From contig JACMPO010000077.1 in NCBI GenBank assembly GCA_014377455.1, forward strand, positions 81,443 through 145,442: a stretch of DNA of 64,000 nt, written 5' to 3'. Source of the stretch: Flavobacterium sp. (GTDB lineage: Bacteria > Bacteroidota > Bacteroidia > Flavobacteriales > Flavobacteriaceae). The number at the start of each line of letters is the position of its first letter. Within the stretch, counting starts at the first letter, position 1. The notes under the pieces were generated by a model. It ran no database searches, had not been told where the DNA came from, and saw only the letters and a list, made by a program, of their open reading frames with translations. Shown here piece after piece: positions 59,467 to 64,000 of this stretch. Both the position numbers and the translations under genes were made by a program.

Positions 59467-60288
59467 TTACTTTTGACTTTCTTTAGTAAACGGCTGAATA
59501 GCAATGCCTTTTTGATCAAAGGCTGTTTTACAATTTTCTAAAATATCCGAACAAACTACACTATGGTCTTCATTTTTAGACCATGGATTTATTGTTAAAT
59601 GAATCGCGTTATCAGTTAAGTTTTTTACCGAAACAGCTGGTGCAGGAGTTTGTAAAACTTTAGTATGTTGCTTCATAACCTCTAATATAATTGCTCTTGC
59701 TGTTTTTATATCAGCATCATAAGATAAAGAAAAAACTAAATCTGCCCGACGAATTCCAGCTACAGAAAAATTAGTGATGATTCCATTTGATAAAATTCCA
59801 TTTGGTATAAATATAGTTTGATTATTTGCTGATATAATTTTAGTTACAAATATTTGAATCTCCGAAACAGTTCCTACAACTCCTTGTGCTTCAATGATAT
59901 CATCTACTCGAAAGGGTTTAAATAAGATGATTAACATGCCACCTGCAAAATTTGATAACGATCCTTGTAAAGACAATCCAACTGCCAAACCTGCAGCGCC
60001 AAGAATTGCTACAAAAGATGAAGTTTCTATTCCTAATTTTGAAATAAAAGTTACAAATAATAATACTCGTAAAACCCAAAGTAAAATATCTGCTAAAAAT
60101 TTTGATAAAGTAGCGTCTAATTCTCTGACGTGCATTAATCTACGTACCAATCTGTTTATAAGTCGAATAACATATAAACCAATGAATAGAATGAGTAAAG
60201 CTGCTACTAATTTTGGTGCATAATCCAAAAGTACTTTTATAAAGTCCTTTGAATAACTTGTTACAGTTCCTATGGATTCAATTTTCAT
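59467..60288 (-). CDS. mscS: Small-conductance mechanosensitive channel (MscS family)
   Basis: FVAILGAAGLAVGLSLQGSLSNFAGGMLIILFKPFRVDDIIE. Confidence 0.93.
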   Translation of the reverse strand: MKIESIGTVTSYSKDFIKVLLDYAPKLVAALLILFIGLYVIRLINRLVRRLMHVRELDATLSKFLADILLWVLRVLLFVTFISKLGIETSSFVAILGAAGLAVGLSLQGSLSNFAGGMLIILFKPFRVDDIIEAQGVVGTVSEIQIFVTKIISANNQTIFIPNGILSNGIITNFSVAGIRRADLVFSLSYDADIKTARAIILEVMKQHTKVLQTPAPAVSVKNLTDNAIHLTINPWSKNEDHSVVCSDILENCKTAFDQKGIAIQPFTKESQK

Positions 60289-60301
60289 AATAGTTTAAAA
60301 A

Positions 60302-60327
60302 AAATCACACTTTTTAAAGGTGTGATT
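60302..60327 (-). terminator. Terminator downstream of LEA-like gene
   Basis: AATCACAC/GTGTGATT hairpin; minus strand followed by T run. Confidence 0.75.
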
Positions 60328-60354
60328 GTAATAGATGATAGAAAGTTATATTGT

Positions 60355-60753
60355 TTAATCTGCAGCTTCTTCAACACGATCAGTAGCGTCTTCAACTTTG
60401 GTTTCGACATCAGCTACTTTATCTTCTGATGAATCTGTAAACGAATTTACTTTATCTTTAACTGTATCTACCGCTTCTCCAGTAAATTCTTGTGCTTTAT
60501 CTGCATATTCATTTATTTTTTCTTTAACAGTATCCACAACATTGTCAATTTTGTCTGCTATTCCAGGAGCATACTCTCCTACTTTTTCTTTAGCCATATC
60601 AGCATACTCTTCAACTTTATCCATGAGTGGAGATGCAGCATCTTTTGCTTTATCAATAGTTTCACCTGCTAATTCATTTGCTTTATCTGCAAATGAGTCG
60701 ATATTTCCTTTGGCTGAGCCAAATAAATTTTTAAAAAAATCTCCTAATCCCAT
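60355..60753 (-). CDS. LEA-like/YtxH-like amphipathic repeat protein
   Basis: Repeating ADKAxELxGETxDKAKD / DTVKEKINEYADKAQEF segments; start at MGLGDFFKNLFGSAKG. Confidence 0.75.
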   Translation of the reverse strand: MGLGDFFKNLFGSAKGNIDSFADKANELAGETIDKAKDAASPLMDKVEEYADMAKEKVGEYAPGIADKIDNVVDTVKEKINEYADKAQEFTGEAVDTVKDKVNSFTDSSEDKVADVETKVEDATDRVEEAAD

Positions 60754-60849
60754 GATGTTTATTTTAAGTTTGTTATGATACAATATTACAATTTTTTTTA
60801 AAACTAAATGTAAAATGTATTTTAATTGTTAATTAAACTTGATAAAACA

Positions 60850-60881
60850 AAAAGAGCGGTACTCAAAAAGTCCGCTCTTTT
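60850..60881 (-). terminator. Terminator downstream of DUF5689 gene
   Basis: AAAAGAGCGG...CCGCTCTTTT inverted repeat. Confidence 0.82.
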
Positions 60882-60900
60882 AATTTATGAATGTATAAAT

Positions 60901-62253
60901 TTAGTTAATCACAATATTATCTAAATCTACAGTAGTTGTTACTGGAGGACCTGTTGATATATTTGTTCCTGTGTACTCAAAAACAAAATACCCATTGCCT
61001 GTTAAGGTTGATGGTATTGAATAGGTACCAGCAGTTGAATATGTTGTTGTACTTGATGTAGGTAATGAACCAAAACTTGTTGTAATATCATATAAATTAG
61101 CAGCAGAAATTTTCATTCCAGGAACATAATCAGTTGTGTGATAAATTTTTAATCCAAGTCCATTTGTATAAAACCCTGCTTTTATTTGAAAAGTAAAAGT
61201 GCTAGCTGCAGAGAAATCAACTGGTACAAGAAAGTAACTTCTGTTTCTCTCAACAGCTCCGCCAAATGCAGACATTTCAAGTGCTCCAGACTTTATTAAC
61301 CATTTTTTTGTACCAACAGTTGCAAAATTTAAATATTTAGGGAATGATACTTGGTTATTCACAGCAGTTGTAAACGTTTCATTTAATGTAGTATTAAAAA
61401 CATAAGCTCTTGGAGTATTGAGTTTAAAATCACTTATTGAACGAACTAAAAACTGAAAATCTGAATTATATTTAGTCATTACCCCACGAATATTTCCGCT
61501 TTCAGCAGGCACATTATAAATAGAAAATGGAGCATATTTACTGATTCTACAATATTTTTTAACACTTGGAGTAATATCTCCAATAGTCACATCTACTAGT
61601 TCATGATTTGTAGCGAAACCTCCGTTATCAACATCAAAAAATGTTCTTGCTATAGAATTATCTGCAAATTGTGTATTTGTAATTTCGATTAAAGTGTTCA
61701 AGTTATTATCTAAAAGTGCCTGAGACAAAGGCATTGTTCTAACAAAAGTATTTTCGTCAACAATTGTAGAAGATGGAAAGAGGTGATTTTGGATTTCAAA
61801 TTCTGAAATTCCTGTTAAACCTGATGATTGCGCAGTATCTGCTACTCCTATTTGCATTGAGCCATAAACTTTAGCATAGGCTAAACCATTTAAATTGATA
61901 TAAACTTTTCTGCCTGGGGTAAAACCTTTTACAAAAAGCATTGATTTGTCAACAGATACACTAAAACCTATTGGGGCTGACGCATCAGTTGGAATTGTCT
62001 GAAAAGAAATAGATTTATAAAAATTTCCTGCAGCATCGTTAGAAGTTACGTAAGCCTCAATAACGTCATCTGTTGTAATAGTTACGGGTGTAGCGGTTGC
62101 TGCAGTATTTAAAGATGCAACAGTTTTAGTAACTGGTAATTCGTAAGTAACAATTTCAACAGGAGTATTAACATACGTTTTGTCACTACTCGTACAGCTA
62201 TTGAAAAGAGCTAATACTGAACAAAAAAATACTGACTTTATTATATTTTTCAT
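60901..62253 (-). CDS. DUF5689 domain lipoprotein
   Basis: Lipobox LFNSCTSSD; VITTDDVIEAYVTSNDAAGNFYKSISFQ, C-terminal DLDNIVIN carbohydrate-binding-like module. Confidence 0.8.
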   Translation of the reverse strand: MKNIIKSVFFCSVLALFNSCTSSDKTYVNTPVEIVTYELPVTKTVASLNTAATATPVTITTDDVIEAYVTSNDAAGNFYKSISFQTIPTDASAPIGFSVSVDKSMLFVKGFTPGRKVYINLNGLAYAKVYGSMQIGVADTAQSSGLTGISEFEIQNHLFPSSTIVDENTFVRTMPLSQALLDNNLNTLIEITNTQFADNSIARTFFDVDNGGFATNHELVDVTIGDITPSVKKYCRISKYAPFSIYNVPAESGNIRGVMTKYNSDFQFLVRSISDFKLNTPRAYVFNTTLNETFTTAVNNQVSFPKYLNFATVGTKKWLIKSGALEMSAFGGAVERNRSYFLVPVDFSAASTFTFQIKAGFYTNGLGLKIYHTTDYVPGMKISAANLYDITTSFGSLPTSSTTTYSTAGTYSIPSTLTGNGYFVFEYTGTNISTGPPVTTTVDLDNIVIN

Positions 62254-62273
62254 TTTATGTTTATTTTATTTTA

Positions 62274-62867
62274 TTAATAAAAAATTCTGAAATTATCCAT
62301 TTGATAACCTCCACTTTGTGATGTCGTTCCTCTGTACTTAAAAGCAAAATGTACTGTTCCTGTATACGAAGAAACATCTAATGTCCCTGAATTTATATAA
62401 AGATATTTTTTAGTGTCTTGAGTAGCTCCAGTAAATCTAATTTTTTTCCAATTTGCATTTGCAAAGGTAGTTCCATCATAATCTGTTGACACAAATAGCT
62501 CTAAAGAATTATCTTGATTTTTTACAAATCCATCCTGACAAGATTGAAAAAATAATTTTTCACCATCTTGTTTATCAAAATCAAAAGCTGGTGATATTAA
62601 CCAAGAAACATTTACTGGTTGACCTGACTGATATGAACTCATTTGTGCGTATCCATTGCCACTATATGAACCTATTGACCAATTTTTTATTCCTTGCTCC
62701 GCATAAACGGTCCATCCTGTATCCGAAAAAGAGGCATTACTAAAATCTTCTGCAAATAAGGTGGTTTTAGCAATAGGATAATCTGCATCACTATCTTTAG
62801 TACAGCTTGAAAAAATTACTAATAGTAAAAATGAGCTTAACACGATTTTAAATTGAATTGTTTTCAT
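62274..62867 (-). CDS. Choice-of-anchor J-like lipoprotein
   Basis: Lipobox IFSSCTKDSD; FAEDFSNASFSDTGWTVYAEQGIKNWSIGSYSGNGYAQMSSYQSG. Confidence 0.8.
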   Translation of the reverse strand: MKTIQFKIVLSSFLLLVIFSSCTKDSDADYPIAKTTLFAEDFSNASFSDTGWTVYAEQGIKNWSIGSYSGNGYAQMSSYQSGQPVNVSWLISPAFDFDKQDGEKLFFQSCQDGFVKNQDNSLELFVSTDYDGTTFANANWKKIRFTGATQDTKKYLYINSGTLDVSSYTGTVHFAFKYRGTTSQSGGYQMDNFRIFY

Positions 62868-62877
62868 ATTTTCTGAA

Positions 62878-64000
62878 TTAAAAATTAATATATAAATTTA
62901 ATAAAAATGTTCTACCAAAACCATAAAAATATTTTGGGGCAAATGCTGGAGTTCCACTGGAAACATCTTGATTTAACTGAGTGTAATTTGAGTTTCTAGC
63001 TTGTTCAAAACCTCCAGTTTTATATTTTGTATCTAAAACGTTGCTTACACTAGCTAAAAAACCAACAGTATTTTTTTGAATTTTCCATGATTTTCCTCCT
63101 ATTACGTTTAACAAAGTAAAATCGTTAAATTTTTCTTGTTTCAATAATTGATTGCCTCTGGCTTGATTAGCATCCGCCACTGGGATTCCTAAAATTGGGT
63201 CATCATAAAAACGATCAGTTCTTGTTATTGGAGCTACGTCAATATAACTATTTCCTATATAATTAAAATTTGCACCTACCCACCAGAATTTTGGGTCTCT
63301 ATATTCCAATCCTAAAGATGCTGCTTGCTGAGGCATACCAGATTGTTTATAGTTTTTAAGCTTCGCCTCTCCATAATTAACAACCGGATAAGTATTTGTA
63401 GCTGTTGCTACTGCATCGATATTTAAACTAACATTTGGATTGTTATCATAAATATACTCTCCATATGCTGCAGATGCTGTAACTTTTAAAGTTGAAGTTA
63501 TTGGATATTCAAATCCAAACTCCAAACCTACATTTCTTTTGCTTATATTGGTTACCGTTTCAGCAACGAACGCATTACTTTCATTTGTAGTTGTAGTAGG
63601 ATCATCAACACCTGCTCCATCACCAAAAAAGAAAGTTGTTTCTGTTTGATTTTGAATTTTAGAAAAATAGGCTGTTAGTCTTGTTTTGAATTTTGGTGAA
63701 TTTACAATATAACTAACATCGCCACTTGCAACTGTTTCGTTCTGTAGTCCATTTACAACATTATTATTTACTCTTGAATTGTTGAATGTGTTTCGCAGTG
63801 TAGGAGCCAATGTCATGTAAGCTCCATTAAAAGTCAAAAATTGTCTACCAGTAATTTTATAAGTTATTCCTCCCTTAAATCCGAAGTTATCAAAATGAAG
63901 TTTTTCGCTTTTACCATATGAATTTGTTGGATAATATCCGTTTTTGAATAATCCATCTCTTTGATATTCTGTTCTTGAATAAGTTTGTGCTACATAAAAT
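62878..64000 (-). CDS. TonB-dependent receptor, C-terminal part (runs off window)
   Basis: Barrel C-terminus; reading frame stays open upstream of tracked Met at 63837 (GGITYKITGRQFLTFNGAYMTL); terminal aromatic YINF. Confidence 0.88.
   Translation of the reverse strand, partial: FYVAQTYSRTEYQRDGLFKNGYYPTNSYGKSEKLHFDNFGFKGGITYKITGRQFLTFNGAYMTLAPTLRNTFNNSRVNNNVVNGLQNETVASGDVSYIVNSPKFKTRLTAYFSKIQNQTETTFFFGDGAGVDDPTTTTNESNAFVAETVTNISKRNVGLEFGFEYPITSTLKVTASAAYGEYIYDNNPNVSLNIDAVATATNTYPVVNYGEAKLKNYKQSGMPQQAASLGLEYRDPKFWWVGANFNYIGNSYIDVAPITRTDRFYDDPILGIPVADANQARGNQLLKQEKFNDFTLLNVIGGKSWKIQKNTVGFLASVSNVLDTKYKTGGFEQARNSNYTQLNQDVSSGTPAFAPKYFYGFGRTFLLNLYINF

Noticed and set aside
60398-60778. 126-aa antisense ORF over the LEA-like gene
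   Set aside because: Mirror of a repetitive gene; Ser-rich non-native composition.
1-64000. CRISPR arrays, prophage, integrase, restriction or toxin-antitoxin modules
   Set aside because: None seen; no regularly spaced repeats and no recognisable defence or mobility genes in the ORFs.

Overview
AT-rich window with the gene content and order of a Flavobacterium-like member of the Bacteroidetes. Almost all of it is chromosomal core: clpP(partial)-tig; pdxJ; nadK; DUF6089-uppS-bamA-ompH-ompH; thiL; a histidine kinase next to an RND efflux operon; mutY-ssb-gldE-gldD; HU; rng; tadA/dxs; xth; amt; a two-component pair; a DUF2723 glycosyltransferase; tRNA-Gln; rimP-nusA-infB; queD-like; tsaB; mscS; and, at the right edge, a TonB receptor with DUF5689 and choice-of-anchor lipoproteins. 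I see no CRISPR array, prophage, IS element or rRNA. Main points for a second look: (1) a two-gene unit of a membrane-anchored ferredoxin-fold (HMA-like, CxxC-less) protein and a lipoprotein that reads as a secreted truncated hemoglobin; (2) a compact terminator-like hairpin between the promoter and start codon of rimP-nusA-infB; (3) an ammonium transporter gene broken by an apparent one-base deletion; (4) an untracked 30-aa highly basic COX24/AURKAIP1-like ORF after HU; (5) a thioredoxin without active-site cysteines; (6) an OlsF-like acyltransferase fusion; (7) a REP-like element upstream of pdxJ. All family assignments are by eye from the translations; no searches were run.
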